The notes beneath the pieces are model-generated. The model was not told the origin of the DNA and made no database searches. It worked only from the letters and a program-made list of their open reading frames with translations. From the NCBI RefSeq assembly GCF_014645815.1, contig NZ_BMML01000005.1:310001-374000 (forward strand): a stretch of 64,000 nucleotides of DNA. The letters are read 5' to 3'. This document shows, one piece after another, positions 50,542 to 60,249 of this stretch. Both the position numbers and the translations under genes were made by a program. Source of the DNA: Streptomyces fuscichromogenes. Its GTDB lineage: Bacteria; Actinomycetota; Actinomycetes; Streptomycetales; Streptomycetaceae. The first letter of the stretch is position 1; each line of letters starts with the position of its first letter.

Positions 50542-52263
50542 CTACGCGGCGCTGCTCTCGCCGCCGAAGCGCTCCTTGTACGTCTCCAGGTCCTCGTCCG
50601 TGAGCTTGGCGAACAGGACCGGGGGCACGGTGAAGGGGGTGCCGGCCGGGACGGAGACCAGCGACCTCGCCTCGTCGGCGGTGACCCAGGCAGCGGTGTC
50701 GCCGGCCAGGGCGAACGCCTCGCGCATGGTCTTCGCCGTCGCCGGGATGAAGGGCTCCGAGACCACCGAGTAGAGGTGGATCAGGTTCATCGCGGTGCGG
50801 AGGGTGAGCGCCGCGCCGTCCTTGTTCGTCTTGATCTCCAGCCAGGGGGCCTTCTCCTCCAGGTAGGAGTTGCCGGCCGACCACAGGGCGCGCAGTGCGG
50901 CCGCGGCCTTGCGGAACTGCAGGGCCTCCATCTGCGCCTCGTACTCGGCGAGGAGCTCCGCGATCTGCTCGCCCAGCCTCGCCTCCGCCGCGCCGGGCTC
51001 GCCGCCGGCCGGGACGTCGTCGCCGAAGCGCTTCTTCGAGAACGACAGGACGCGGTTGACGAAGTTGCCCAGGGTGTCGGCCAGGTCCTTGTTCACCGTC
51101 GCCGTGAAGTGCTCCCAGGTGAAGGACGAGTCGTCCGACTCGGGGGCGTTGGCGATGAGGAAGTAGCGCCAGTAGTCGGCGGGGAGGATGTCGAGGGCCT
51201 GGTCGGTGAAGACGCCGCGCTTCTGCGAGGTGGAGAACTTGCCGCCGTAGTACGTCAGCCAGTTGAAGGCCTTGACGAAGTCGACCTTCTTCCACGGTTC
51301 GCGGACGCCGAGTTCGGTGGCGGGGAACATCACCGTGTGGAAGGGGACGTTGTCCTTCGCCATGAACTCCGTGTAGCGGACGCTGTCGTCCACGTCGTAC
51401 CACCAGGACTTCCAGTCCCGGTTCTCCGGGTCCTGGTCCGACCACTCCTTCGTCGCGCCGATGTACTCGATCGGGGCGTCGAACCAGACGTAGAAGACCT
51501 TGCCCTCGGCCGCCAGCTCCGGCCAGGTGTCGGCCGGGACGGGTACGCCCCAGTCCAGGTCACGGGTGATCGCACGGTCGTGCAGGCCCTCGGTCAGCCA
51601 CTTGCGGGCGATGGAGGAGGCCAGCTGCGGCCAGTCCGCCTCGTGGCGGGAGACCCACGCCTCGACCTCGTTCTGGAGCTTGGACTGGAGGAGGAAGAGG
51701 TGCTTGGTCTCGCGGATCTCCAGGTCCGTGGAGCCGGAGATCGCCGAACGCGGGTTGATCAGGTCGGTCGGGTCCAGGACGCGCGTGCAGTTCTCGCACT
51801 GGTCGCCGCGGGCCTTGTCGTAGCCGCAGTGCGGGCAGGTGCCCTCGACGTACCGGTCCGGGAGGAAACGGCCGTCGACCGGGGAGTACACCTGGCGGAT
51901 CGCCCGCTCCTCGATGAAGCCGTTCTCGTTGAGGCGGCGGGCGAAGTGCTGGGTGATCTCGCGGTTCTCGGGGCTGGAGCTGCGGCCGAAGTAGTCGAAC
52001 GCGAGCGCGAAGCCGTCGTAGACCGCCTTCTGGGCGTCGTGCGCCTGCGCGCAGAACGCGTCGACCGGGATGCCCTGCTCCTTCGCGGCGAGCTCGGCGG
52101 GGGTGCCGTGCTCGTCGGTCGCGCAGATGTAGAGGACGTCGTGGCCGCGCTGGCGGAGGTACCGGGAGTACACGTCCGCCGGGAGCATGGACCCCACCAT
52201 GTTGCCCAGGTGCTTGATCCCGTTGATGTACGGAAGGGCGCTGGTGATGAGGTGTCGAGCCAT
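50542..52263 (-). CDS. metG: methionyl-tRNA synthetase
   Basis: This 573-residue class I synthetase has the HIGH-type KHLGNM after PYINGI, the zinc knuckle (CPHCG, CENC), and the KMSKS-type FSTSQKRG. The alpha-helical anticodon-binding domain ends the chain; there is no C-terminal tRNA-binding EMAP-like extension. It attaches Met to initiator and elongator tRNA. The ATG at 52263 lies just before the conserved HLITSALPY strand. No T-box or other leader structure is recognised in the short 5' region. Confidence 0.95.
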   Translation of the reverse strand: MARHLITSALPYINGIKHLGNMVGSMLPADVYSRYLRQRGHDVLYICATDEHGTPAELAAKEQGIPVDAFCAQAHDAQKAVYDGFALAFDYFGRSSSPENREITQHFARRLNENGFIEERAIRQVYSPVDGRFLPDRYVEGTCPHCGYDKARGDQCENCTRVLDPTDLINPRSAISGSTDLEIRETKHLFLLQSKLQNEVEAWVSRHEADWPQLASSIARKWLTEGLHDRAITRDLDWGVPVPADTWPELAAEGKVFYVWFDAPIEYIGATKEWSDQDPENRDWKSWWYDVDDSVRYTEFMAKDNVPFHTVMFPATELGVREPWKKVDFVKAFNWLTYYGGKFSTSQKRGVFTDQALDILPADYWRYFLIANAPESDDSSFTWEHFTATVNKDLADTLGNFVNRVLSFSKKRFGDDVPAGGEPGAAEARLGEQIAELLAEYEAQMEALQFRKAAAALRALWSAGNSYLEEKAPWLEIKTNKDGAALTLRTAMNLIHLYSVVSEPFIPATAKTMREAFALAGDTAAWVTADEARSLVSVPAGTPFTVPPVLFAKLTDEDLETYKERFGGESSAA

Positions 52264-52330
52264 CGGGGGCTGCTCCCAGGTCGGTCTGTTGCTGCTATTG
52301 CGAACCTTGAAATCGTAGCCGACATGTGTA

Positions 52331-52372
52331 TGCCGCCCGCTTCCCGTTTTACGGGCTGAGAAGCGGGCGGCA
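52331..52372 (-). terminator. terminator of the VWA-domain gene
   Basis: TGCCGCCCGCTTC (52331-52343) pairs with GAAGCGGGCGGCA (52360-52372), with an inner CCCGT/ACGGG stem around TTT. It lies between the VWA gene stop and metG on the minus strand. Confidence 0.8.
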
Positions 52373-52415
52373 CGAGGGGGCTGGTGCGGGCCGGGGCGAG
52401 GGGTGCCCAGGGTGC

Positions 52416-54302
52416 CTACGGGCGCCAGTCGATCAGGAGGCCGTCGTAGAGCTCCGCGTCGGTGAGTTCCAGGGGGGTCGGGCCCGCGTGGAAGAAGGCC
52501 GTGTTGTCGGTCTTCAGCTTGCGGAGGTAGTCGAAGGCCTTGTTCTCGTGTTCGCCGAACGCGACGAAGGAGAAGAAGACCGAGGGGTGGGACTTCGCGG
52601 CGTCCGTGAGGGACTGGGTGGCGGGGGTCTTCGCGTCCGGGGCGCCGTCGGTCTGGAAGACGACGAGGGCGGGGGCGGCGCCGGTGCCGGCGCTGTGGTG
52701 CTTGTCGTAGTGGGCGAGTACGGCTTCCACGGCGGCGTGGTAGCTGGTGCGGCCCATGCGACCGAGGCCGGCGTGTGCGTCGTCGATCGCGTTCTCGGGG
52801 GAGGCCGGGGTGAGGTCGGTGGTGCCGTCGACCTCGGTGGAGAAGAAGACGACGTGGACGGAGGGGGTGCCGCCGTCCGGGGTGAGGCGGGTGGCGAGGG
52901 CGAGGGTCTGGTCGGCGAGGGCCGCGGCGGAGCCGTCCTTGTAGTACGGGCGCATGCTCGCGGAGCGGTCGAGGACGAGGTAGGTGACGGCGTGGGTGCC
53001 GGTGAGGCCGGCCTTGGCGAGCGCGGCCTCGGCTTCGCCGTCGGCCGGGGTGTTCCCACCCGCACCACCCGTGACGGTTTCGTGGTCGGGTGCGGGTGGC
53101 CCCTGTGGGGCGGACTCGCCGTCGGCGGCCGCGGCGACGAGCACCGGGGCAACGTCCTCGGCTACCACCTCGACCGCTTCGGGAGCGGCTTCGGCGGTGG
53201 TCACGGGGGTGGCTTCGGGAGTGGTCTCGGGGGTGGCTTCGGGAGTGGTCTCGGCAGTGTTCTCGGGGGTGGCCTCGGCAGTGGGTTCCGCGACGGCTTC
53301 GGCTGTCGGCTCCGGGGCGGTCTCGACCGTGACACCCGCTTCGGCCTCCGGCTCGACAGCCGGCTCGACAGCCGGCTCGACAGCCGGCTCGACAGCCGGC
53401 TCGGCGACCGGCTCGGTGACCGGCTCCGGCTCGGCTTCGGGTTCCGGCACCAGCTTGATCACCATCTCCGGCTCGGCCTCGGCGGCCGGTTCCGTCGTGG
53501 GCTCGGCCTCGACCTCGGCGGCGGGCTCGGCCACCGGCTCCGGGGTCACTTCAGCCACCGGCTCGACCTCGGCCACCGGCTCCGAAGCCGCCTCCTCGGT
53601 CACCTGTGCTGTCGGCTCCGCCTCGGCCGCCGTCACTTCAGCCTCGGCCGCCGGCTCGGCCTCGGCCTCGGGCGCAGCCGTCGTCGCCTCGATCTCGGCC
53701 TCGGCTTCCGCCACCGGCTCCGCCGTCACCTCGGCTTCGGGCGCAACCTCAGTGTCGGCCTCGGCCTCGGCCGCAGCCGTCGTCGCCTCGGCTTCCGCCA
53801 CCGGCTCCGCCGTCTCGGCTTCGGGCGCCACCTCGGTGTCGGCCTCGGCCTCAGTCGTCGCCTCAGCCGTCGACTCGGCCTCAGCTTCAGCCTCGGCGTC
53901 GGCCTCGGCCGTGACCTCGGCTGTCGGCTCGGCCTCAGCTGCCACCTCGGTCTCGGCCTCGGGCTCAGCCGTCACCTCGGCCTTGGTCCCGGTCTCGGTC
54001 GTCGGCTCAGGTGCGGCCTCTGGAGTTGGCTCCGGGGTGATGGTCACCTCAGGTTCGATCAGGCGGGTTGCCTGCTTCGGGACCGTTACGTTGTCGAAAG
54101 CGGCTGAGACCAGATCGTGTTCGTCGGTCCCCGCCGGGCGGGGCTCCGGGACCGCGGCCGGGGATTCCGGTGCCGGGGTTTCCTGGGAGCCCGCCGCGGT
54201 CGGCGTGGACTGCGAGGGGAGCTGGTCCGCACCCTCTGCCTCGGCCGGGCGCGGCTTTCGCGACCTGCCGAATGCGTTCCGCAGGAGAGTGAGAATGCCC
54301 AT
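52416..54302 (-). CDS. VWA-domain protein with a ~350-residue Glu/Ala/Pro-rich region
   Basis: This 628-residue protein begins [16 protein letters not shown] and ends with a von Willebrand A domain (residues about 440-628) with the MIDAS residues in VLDRSASM (DxSxS), GRTSYH (Thr) and TDGAPD (Asp). It resembles TerF/TerY-type VWA proteins of tellurite/stress loci. Between them, residues about 70-400 are almost entirely Glu, Ala, Pro, Thr and Val in degenerate repeats (e.g. AEPTAE, VEPA), very acidic and presumably disordered. The function of such proteins is uncertain; divalent-metal-dependent protein scaffolding is likely. GAAGGG precedes ATG 54302. Confidence 0.83.
   Translation of the reverse strand: MGILTLLRNAFGRSRKPRPAEAEGADQLPSQSTPTAAGSQETPAPESPAAVPEPRPAGTDEHDLVSAAFDNVTVPKQATRLIEPEVTITPEPTPEAAPEPTTETGTKAEVTAEPEAETEVAAEAEPTAEVTAEADAEAEAEAESTAEATTEAEADTEVAPEAETAEPVAEAEATTAAAEAEADTEVAPEAEVTAEPVAEAEAEIEATTAAPEAEAEPAAEAEVTAAEAEPTAQVTEEAASEPVAEVEPVAEVTPEPVAEPAAEVEAEPTTEPAAEAEPEMVIKLVPEPEAEPEPVTEPVAEPAVEPAVEPAVEPAVEPEAEAGVTVETAPEPTAEAVAEPTAEATPENTAETTPEATPETTPEATPVTTAEAAPEAVEVVAEDVAPVLVAAAADGESAPQGPPAPDHETVTGGAGGNTPADGEAEAALAKAGLTGTHAVTYLVLDRSASMRPYYKDGSAAALADQTLALATRLTPDGGTPSVHVVFFSTEVDGTTDLTPASPENAIDDAHAGLGRMGRTSYHAAVEAVLAHYDKHHSAGTGAAPALVVFQTDGAPDAKTPATQSLTDAAKSHPSVFFSFVAFGEHENKAFDYLRKLKTDNTAFFHAGPTPLELTDAELYDGLLIDWRP
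53350..53397. repeat. 12-bp coding tandem repeat in the VWA gene
   Basis: Four near-identical units GGCTCGACAGCC encode AVEP on the minus strand. They are the clearest of many 6-15 base degenerate repeats between about 53100 and 54100. Confidence 0.85.
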
Positions 54303-54605
54303 GTGCGCAACCCTTCGCGTGAGTTGATACCCGTCAATCGCTGGCCAGGACGGACACGTAAGGTTAGCGGCCCCAGGTTGCGATCTTGGGGAGGGTCGAT
54401 GACTCCTGTCGGGCGTACGGCGGTCGAGTCCCAGTCGGTCCCCAAGTGCCTCTCGGGTGCCTGTAGTTCATCTCCCGTTCGGTCGGCGGCTCATTGCGCG
54501 CACCGCCACCCCTTGTTGCCATGATCACGTCAAGGGTTGGCAAGGAGTGGGTAAAGTGCGCAAGCTGCTGCCGATCGTCCGGACGTCGGCCCACTCGCCG
54601 AGACC
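54303..54605. other. gene-poor upstream region of the VWA gene
   Basis: Between the VWA start and the TnpB remnant I see the VWA promoter region but no convincing gene, RNA or repeat. The stretch to 54605 may include scrambled transposon sequence. Confidence 0.5.
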
Positions 54606-54728
54606 GACCTCTCCTCCAGGACGTGTTCCGGGTGCCGCGCGGTGGAGGCCAAGCTGCCGCTGCACGTCCGGACGTACGCATGCGACGCCTGCCACCTGGT
54701 CGTCGACCGGGACGACAACGCCACCCGC
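54606..54728 (+). pseudogene. remnant of a TnpB/OrfB (IS605/IS1341-type) gene
   Basis: One frame reads SSRTCSGCRAVEAKLPLHVR, then TYACDACHLVVDRDDNATR. The two CxxC pairs form the OrfB zinc ribbon and DRDDNA is the last RuvC-type motif of TnpB. The frame has a stop at 54552-54554 and loses similarity after 54728, so only about 40 codons of the C-terminus survive. TnpB is the RNA-guided nuclease of IS200/IS605 elements, whose guide RNA is normally encoded just past this end; I cannot identify an intact omega-RNA or element end. Confidence 0.72.
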
Positions 54729-54937
54729 CCCCGCCGCAGGGCGGAGGCGGGGCGGGCGGGTGGCGCAACCCTGCCGCACCAGCGGCAGACGGAAACGAGC
54801 GACCGTACTCAAGCCGAAGCCCTCACGCTCCGGGCCGAACAGCCGGCCCGACGGGCCGGGGAAGATCGTGCGGCCGGCCGTCGTCAGCGTGTGGCGGAAG
54901 GACGGCCGCGACATCGGGGTGTGAGCGGGACAGCCGG

Positions 54938-56893
54938 TCAGTGGGGGGAGGCGATCGCCCTGGCCGCCGCCACCTCCTGGCGCAGCGGTTCCAGGACGCT
55001 GTCCGGTGGGCCCGTGAGGTCCGTGCGGACCGCGATCAGGGTCTCCGACCGGCGGACGCCCTCCGCCAGCTCGCGCAGTTGCAGGGCCACCTGACCGACC
55101 TCGGACCGGGCCGGGGGTGCCGCTCCGTGCCGTACCCGGACCCGGGCCGCCGTCGTCGCGTCGACGATGCGTTCCACGGCGACGACGAGGGGCCACCAGG
55201 CCGCCGCCCGGCGGCCGGTGGGCGGGGGTTCGGTCAGGGCGCGCTGGAACTCGGTGCGGATCACGGACAGGTCTCGGTAGAGGCGGCGGCGCATCCGGGC
55301 CCGGGCGGCGACGTCGGCGCCCTCCCGGAAGGCCAGCTCGACATAGGCCGCGGTGTCCGCCACCGCGTCGGCCAGCCGGTCGCCGACCCGGGTGCGCCAG
55401 CTCTCCGGCCAGAGCAGGTAGCCGGCGATCAGCGCGATCGCGCAGCCCATCAGGGAGTCGAGGAGGCGGGGGAGCAGAAGCGCCGTGCCCTGGTGGTTCA
55501 GGACGTCTGAGAGGAGCAGGATGACCGGGGTGATGGCGGCGGTCTGGAAGCCGTAGCCGCGGGGGGTCAGGGCCGGGACCAGCGGGGCCAGGACCATCAT
55601 CACCGGTACGTCCCACCAGCCGCGCGGTACGACGGTGAGGACCGTTGCCGCTACGACCAGCCCGGCCACCGTGCCCACCGCGCGCAGCAGCGCCCGGGAG
55701 AAGACCGAGCCGAAGTCGGGCTTGAGGACGAAGGTGATGGTGAGGGCGACCCAGTAGGAGCGCGGGACCGGGACCAGCGAGACCAGGGCCTGGGCGATGC
55801 CGATGCACAGGGCGAGGCGGATGCCGTAGCGCCAGGAGTTGGCGGAGAGGACCACGTTGCGGGCGGCCCGCGCGGTGCGGATGCCGAGGGCGGCGGGGCG
55901 GCCCAGGCGGTCGTCGATGCCGCGCGGGTCGACGTCGGGGCTGGTGGCGACCTCGGCCAGGTGCCGCAGGGCGTGGTCGACGGCGCGGCCGGTCTCGTTG
56001 ACCGGCGCGGGCAGGTCCAGCCCTGTCGGGCCGGTGCGGCCGGACTCGACGGCGTCGGCGATGCGCAGGACCGCCGCCGGGACCTCGGGCGGCAGCGGCT
56101 TTCCGGCGAGGCGGGCGAGCCGGACGGCGGGGGCGGCCTCCACCACCGGGGTGATCGCGTTCAACTGGGCGATCATGCGGGTGAGTTCGCGGCTGCGGCC
56201 GTGGTACCGGGCGCGCCGGGCCAGGACCAGGTCGTACGACTGGTTCAGCGACTCGGTGACGGTGCGCCGGGCGCGGTCGTACGTCTCGTCGTCGTCGGAG
56301 TCGCTGACGGACAGCAGGTCGGCGACGGTGCGGTAGGCGGCGGCGACCGCCGAGCGTTCCGGTACGCCCGAGCGCAGCGGCCAGGCCACCAGGGCGAGGA
56401 GCAGGACCAGCAGGCCGCCGCCCGTCATCAGCACGGGGGTGAGCCACCAGGCCCCGGGCAGCGGCAGGCCCGCGCCGATCACGGAGTTGAGCAGGAGGAG
56501 GAGGCCGGAGACGGAGGACACCGCGCCGATCGTCGAGATCATCCCGGAGAGCAGCGCGATGCCGGTGATGACGGCGACGGTCAGCCAGCCCTGGCCGTAG
56601 ACGAGGGAGCCGGCGGTGACGCCGACGGCACCGAACAGCTGCGGGACCGCGATGTTGAGGATCCGCATCCGGTAGGCGTCGGCGGTGTCGCCGATGACCC
56701 CGGACAGCGCGCCCATGGAGGCCAGCGCCCCGTACGCGGGCTGTCCGACCGCCAGCCCGACGGCGAGCGGGAGGGCCATGCCGAGGGCGGCGCGGGCGAG
56801 GGCGGCCCAGTTGAGGGGGGCCGCCTGCTGCGGCCGGAGGTTCCTGACCAGCCAGTCGGGAGGAGTGAGGCCGATGGGGAACTCGCGGGACAT
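54938..56893 (-). CDS. FUSC family membrane protein
   Basis: This 651-residue protein has two blocks of hydrophobic helices: residues about 25-150 (RAALGMALPLAVGLAVGQPA; TVAVITGIALLSGMISTIGA) and about 345-500 (RSYWVALTITFVLKPDFGSV; MMVLAPLVPALTPRGYGFQT), separated by cytosolic helices. The repeated pattern with SYWVALTITFVLKPDFG is typical of the aromatic-acid exporter/fusaric acid resistance (FUSC) group. It probably exports aromatic acids or other weak acids. ATG 56893 is chosen over an upstream ATG by context. Confidence 0.85.
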   Translation of the reverse strand: MSREFPIGLTPPDWLVRNLRPQQAAPLNWAALARAALGMALPLAVGLAVGQPAYGALASMGALSGVIGDTADAYRMRILNIAVPQLFGAVGVTAGSLVYGQGWLTVAVITGIALLSGMISTIGAVSSVSGLLLLLNSVIGAGLPLPGAWWLTPVLMTGGGLLVLLLALVAWPLRSGVPERSAVAAAYRTVADLLSVSDSDDDETYDRARRTVTESLNQSYDLVLARRARYHGRSRELTRMIAQLNAITPVVEAAPAVRLARLAGKPLPPEVPAAVLRIADAVESGRTGPTGLDLPAPVNETGRAVDHALRHLAEVATSPDVDPRGIDDRLGRPAALGIRTARAARNVVLSANSWRYGIRLALCIGIAQALVSLVPVPRSYWVALTITFVLKPDFGSVFSRALLRAVGTVAGLVVAATVLTVVPRGWWDVPVMMVLAPLVPALTPRGYGFQTAAITPVILLLSDVLNHQGTALLLPRLLDSLMGCAIALIAGYLLWPESWRTRVGDRLADAVADTAAYVELAFREGADVAARARMRRRLYRDLSVIRTEFQRALTEPPPTGRRAAAWWPLVVAVERIVDATTAARVRVRHGAAPPARSEVGQVALQLRELAEGVRRSETLIAVRTDLTGPPDSVLEPLRQEVAAARAIASPH

Positions 56894-56954
56894 GCGTCCA
56901 TTATCGGGGGACGGTGTCCGGCGGAGCGCGATGCCCACGGCGAGGTCGTGGGCC

Positions 56955-57031
56955 GCTTCGGGGGCTGCCGCCCCCGGACCCCCGCATCGGCCTGAACGGC
57001 CTCGTCCTCAAACGCCGGACGGGCTGGGAGA
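56955..57031. repeat. Streptomyces-type intergenic repeat
   Basis: The run GGGGGCTGCCGCCCCCGGAC, then CGGCCTGAACGGCCTCGTC and CTCAAACGCCGGACGGGCTG is a sequence commonly dispersed between Streptomyces genes. It has hairpin potential; no gene is evident. Confidence 0.6.
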
Positions 57032-57113
57032 GGGGGCGCTGACCGGCTTTCGTCCTCAGGCACAACCAGGCACACCAGGCACCACGTACCAGGCACCAGG
57101 CGTCAGGGGGGCA

Positions 57114-57268
57114 GGCACCACGCACCAGGCGTCAGGCGTCAGGCGTCAGGGGGGGGCAGGCACCACGCACCAGGCGTCAGGCGTCAGGGGGCAGGCACCA
57201 GCCACCACGCACCAGGCGTCAGGCGTCAGGGGGCAGGCACCAGCCACCACGCACCAGGCGTCAGGCGG
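57114..57268. repeat. ~42-bp tandem repeats
   Basis: About four units built from CAGGCACCA-CCACCACGCACC and AGGCGTCAGGCGTCAGGGGG occur in tandem between the FUSC and hydrolase genes. The plus strand would read a 14-residue repeat but there is no gene context, so it is treated as non-coding. Confidence 0.8.
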
Positions 57269-57298
57269 GCTGGAGGAGGTGTTGATCGGCGTTCGGTC

Positions 57299-58105
57299 TC
57301 AGGCGGTGGGTGGGTTCAGTCGTGTCAGGAACTCCGCCAGCGCCTCGTTGAACTCCTCCGGTCGTTCCAGGTTCGGGAGGTGGGCTGCTCGGTCGATGAC
57401 GCGGAGGGTGGCGTCGGGGAGGAGGGCGTGCATGGCCTCGGCGGTGGAGACGGGGGTGTACGTGTCGTCGCTGCCGACCACCACCAGGGACGGGACCGTG
57501 ACCTTCGTCAGCAGCGGGCGGTAGTCGGGGCGTTCGGCCCGGCCGCGCAGGGCCGCTGCCGCGCCCTTCGGGTCCGTGGCCGCCATCATGCGGTGGACGT
57601 GCGCCTTCACGTCGGGGTGGGCGTACGGGGCGACCATCTTCTCCAGGACCTCGTCGGCGTAGCCGCGCATGCCCTCGCGGAGCAGTCGGCGGGCCATGGC
57701 GTTCCGGTCCCGTCTGCCCTCCGCGGTCTCGGGGTCGGGGAAGGTGTCCGCCAGGACCAGGCCGCGGACGCGCTCGGGGCCGAGGCGGTCGTAGCACTCC
57801 ATCACGATCTGGCCGCCCATGGAGAGACCGGCGAGGACGCAGGCCGGTACGTCCAGTGCGTCGAGGAGTTCCTCGATGTCCGCCGCGAAGCGGGAGAGCG
57901 GGGTGATTCCGGGGGTGACCGGGGAGGCGCCGTAGCCGCGCAGGTCGGGGGCGATGACCCGGCGGGTGCGGGCGAAGACGGTCGCCTGGGGGTGCCACAT
58001 GGTGCGGTCGAAGGGGTGGCCGTGGATGAGGAGGAGAGGGAGAGGGGTGGGGAATTTTTGATGGCAAATGTCGTTGTGGTCATCGTATGTGAGGAAGGGG
58101 GGCAT
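57299..58105 (-). CDS. alpha/beta hydrolase
   Basis: This 268-residue enzyme has the hydrolase core: oxyanion strand LLLIHGHPFDRTMWH, nucleophile Ser in LAGLSMGGQIVM, Asp in VVGSDDTYTPV, and His in RAAHLPNLERPEEF. It matches the pattern of 3-oxoadipate enol-lactonase/general esterase types; substrate is not fixed. The ATG at 58105 has no clear ribosome-binding site, so the mRNA may be leaderless. It is divergent from a MocR regulator whose direct repeats lie between the two genes, so it is a likely target of that regulator. Confidence 0.84.
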   Translation of the reverse strand: MPPFLTYDDHNDICHQKFPTPLPLLLIHGHPFDRTMWHPQATVFARTRRVIAPDLRGYGASPVTPGITPLSRFAADIEELLDALDVPACVLAGLSMGGQIVMECYDRLGPERVRGLVLADTFPDPETAEGRRDRNAMARRLLREGMRGYADEVLEKMVAPYAHPDVKAHVHRMMAATDPKGAAAALRGRAERPDYRPLLTKVTVPSLVVVGSDDTYTPVSTAEAMHALLPDATLRVIDRAAHLPNLERPEEFNEALAEFLTRLNPPTA

Positions 58106-58131
58106 GTGGTCGACCCTAGAGATCCGCCGCT

Positions 58132-58166
58132 CCTCGGTGCAATAGAATCTTTGCCCTCGGTGCAAT
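58132..58166. promoter_or_regulatory. direct repeats between hydrolase and MocR genes
   Basis: CCTCGGTGCAAT occurs at 58132-58143 and 58155-58166, a 23-base period. MocR/PdxR-type regulators bind direct repeats upstream of their own genes, so this is a strong candidate operator. Confidence 0.65.
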
Positions 58167-58182
58167 GAGGGCGAGGGGGACC

Positions 58183-59511
58183 GTGGACGACTTCCGGGGG
58201 ATCGCCGACCGGATCGCGTTGGACATCGCGCGCGGGCGGCTGCGGGCCGGGCAACGGCTGCCGCCGCAGCGGGCGTTCGCGCGGCGGCACGGGATCGCCG
58301 CCTCCACCGCCGGGCGGGTCTACGCCGAACTCGTGCGGCGCGGGCTCGTGGTGGGCGAGGTCGGCCGCGGGACGTTCGTGCGGGCCGCGCCGGTCGCGCC
58401 GCAGGGGCGGGCGCTGGTGGAGGACGGTGCCGCGGCCCGGGTCAACCTGGAGCTCAACTACCCCTCCGCACCGGGGCAGTCGCAGTTGCTGGCCCCGGCC
58501 CTCGCGGCCCTGCTCCGGCCCGAGGCGCTCACCGACGCCCTGCGGCCGGCCGCCGCCGACGGCACCCCGCAGGCCCGCGAGGCCGCCGCCGAACTGCTGG
58601 CCACCGGAGACTGGCGGCCCGATCCCGGCCGGGTCCTCTTCACCGGCAACGCCCGGCAGGCCGTCGCCGCCACCCTGGGGTCCCTGGTCCGGCCGGGCGA
58701 CCGGATCGGGGTGGAGCCGCTGACGTATCCGCTGGTCAAGGAGATCGCCGGGCGGCTCGGCGGCATGCTCGTCCCGGTGCGGACGGACGAACACGGGCCC
58801 GTCGTCGAGTCGCTCCTCGCCGCGCACCGGTCCGCGCCGCTCTCCGCGCTCTACCTCCAGCCGACCCTGCACAACCCGACGTCGCTGACTGTCCCGACCG
58901 AGCGTCGGCTGCAACTCGCGCGTGCGGTCAGTGACTTGGGGCTGCCGGTCGTGGAGGACCAGATCTGGTCGTTCCTGCACCGGGGCCCCGAGCCGCCGCT
59001 CGCCGCCCTCGCGCCCCGGCTGGTGCATCTCGTCGACGGGCTCTCCAAGCGGGTCGCACCCGGTCTCACCGCCGGGTTCGCCGTCGTACCGGAGGGCCGG
59101 GTGGACGCGGTGGCGGCCGCCGTGCGGTCCGGGGGGTGGAGTGCGGGGGCGTTCGCGCTGGAGGCGGCCGTGCGGTGGATCGGGGACGGGACGGTGGGCC
59201 GGCTGGTGTCGGCCAAGCGGGAGCAGGCCGCGCGGCGGCAGGGGCTGGTGCGCGAGGTGCTCGACGGATTCGCCGTACGGGGTGATCCGTCGGGGTATTT
59301 CGCCTGGTGGGAGCTGCCGGAGCGGTGGCGGGCCGACAGCTTCACGGCGGCCGCGGCGGCCCGCGGGATCGCGGTCACGCCCGGTACCGCGTTCCGCGTC
59401 GACCCGAAGCGGACGCCGGACGCGGTACGGATCGGGCTCGCGTCGGCGGCGGAGCCGGAGCTGGCGGGGGCGCTGCGGACGCTGGCGGGCCTCGCGGCAC
59501 AGCACCCCTGA
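58183..59511 (+). CDS. MocR/PdxR-type GntR regulator with aminotransferase domain
   Basis: This protein of about 442 residues has an N-terminal GntR winged helix (residues about 1-65; GQRLPPQRAFARRHGIAAST) and a fold-type I PLP aminotransferase domain (residues about 85-440) with YLQPTLHNPTS, VVEDQIWSFL (Asp) and the PLP Lys in HLVDGLSKRVAPGL. Such proteins sense PLP or an amino acid adduct and regulate a nearby gene. The GTG at 58183 has GAGGGGG upstream; an ATG at 58165 would overlap a direct repeat. The divergent hydrolase is the likely target. Confidence 0.86.
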   Translation: MDDFRGIADRIALDIARGRLRAGQRLPPQRAFARRHGIAASTAGRVYAELVRRGLVVGEVGRGTFVRAAPVAPQGRALVEDGAAARVNLELNYPSAPGQSQLLAPALAALLRPEALTDALRPAAADGTPQAREAAAELLATGDWRPDPGRVLFTGNARQAVAATLGSLVRPGDRIGVEPLTYPLVKEIAGRLGGMLVPVRTDEHGPVVESLLAAHRSAPLSALYLQPTLHNPTSLTVPTERRLQLARAVSDLGLPVVEDQIWSFLHRGPEPPLAALAPRLVHLVDGLSKRVAPGLTAGFAVVPEGRVDAVAAAVRSGGWSAGAFALEAAVRWIGDGTVGRLVSAKREQAARRQGLVREVLDGFAVRGDPSGYFAWWELPERWRADSFTAAAAARGIAVTPGTAFRVDPKRTPDAVRIGLASAAEPELAGALRTLAGLAAQHP

Positions 59512-59532
59512 GGGGACGGCGGCCTCGCCGGG

Positions 59533-60129
59533 TCAGTCCAGCAGGCCGTCGTAGTCCGGCAGCTTGTAGGTGGTGTCGGCGTAACCGCCGCTCAGGTCCG
59601 TCGTGTTGTTGCCGATGTTGGCGACGATGTCGTAGCCGTTCGCCTCGATCGCCTTGCGCGAGGAGGTCTTGAAGTCGGCGACGGACTCGGTCAGCAGCTG
59701 GGCGACCGTGCGCGCGTACAGGCCGTCGACCGTGTAACCGACCGACGTCAGGTTGGACTTGGTCACCAGGTTGAACAGGTTGCTGCGGGCGCTGACGAAG
59801 AACACGCTGACGCCCTTGGCGTGCGCGTCCTGGGCGAGGGCGAGCACCGGCGGGGTGGCCGGGGTGCTGAAGCCGGCGCCCTCGAAGTAGGTCTCCAGCG
59901 AGGTGTTGTCGATGTCGAGGACGATCGCCAGCTTGGCGCCGGAGGTGTTGGCGGCGGCGCGGCCGTCGATGTAGGTCTGTGCGGGGCCGGTGACGGCGGC
60001 GACGTCGGACAGCCACTGGGCCTCGGTGACGGTCGAGTCGGCGGCCTGCGCGGGCAGGGCGGCGGCGAACGACAGGGCGAGTCCGGCCGTGAGGGCGACG
60101 GCGGCACGGCGCACGGTGAGACGGTTCAT
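59533..60129 (-). CDS. secreted HAD-type acid phosphatase
   Basis: This 198-residue protein has a signal peptide (RRAAVALTAGLALSFAAALP, then AQAAD) and HAD class B phosphatase features: DIDNTSLET (DxDxT nucleophile), VFFVSARSN (motif II Ser) and IVANIGNNTTD. It should release phosphate from organic phosphates outside the cell. GAGGAG precedes ATG 60129. Confidence 0.86.
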   Translation of the reverse strand: MNRLTVRRAAVALTAGLALSFAAALPAQAADSTVTEAQWLSDVAAVTGPAQTYIDGRAAANTSGAKLAIVLDIDNTSLETYFEGAGFSTPATPPVLALAQDAHAKGVSVFFVSARSNLFNLVTKSNLTSVGYTVDGLYARTVAQLLTESVADFKTSSRKAIEANGYDIVANIGNNTTDLSGGYADTTYKLPDYDGLLD

Positions 60130-60249
60130 CGGGTGGGGGCTCCTCAGCTCACGTCGACGTCGGCCACCGGTGTTCCGTACCGGTGGCCGTCGTTCCGCCA
60201 CGGTGGTCGGCCCGGACGCCCGCCGTGTGACCGCCGGAGAAGCGGCAGG

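Noticed and set aside
52264..52330. T-box or riboswitch leader for metG
   Set aside because: The 5' region is short, with no specifier-loop or T-box sequence, and no other riboswitch pattern is recognisable.
54642..55094. 150-residue open frame following the TnpB zinc ribbon
   Set aside because: Only the first 29 residues resemble TnpB; the rest is Arg/Ala-rich and antisense to the FUSC gene.
57114..57268. Possible CRISPR array
   Set aside because: Units are tandem without unique spacers, and no cas gene is present. The same applies to 24998-25105.
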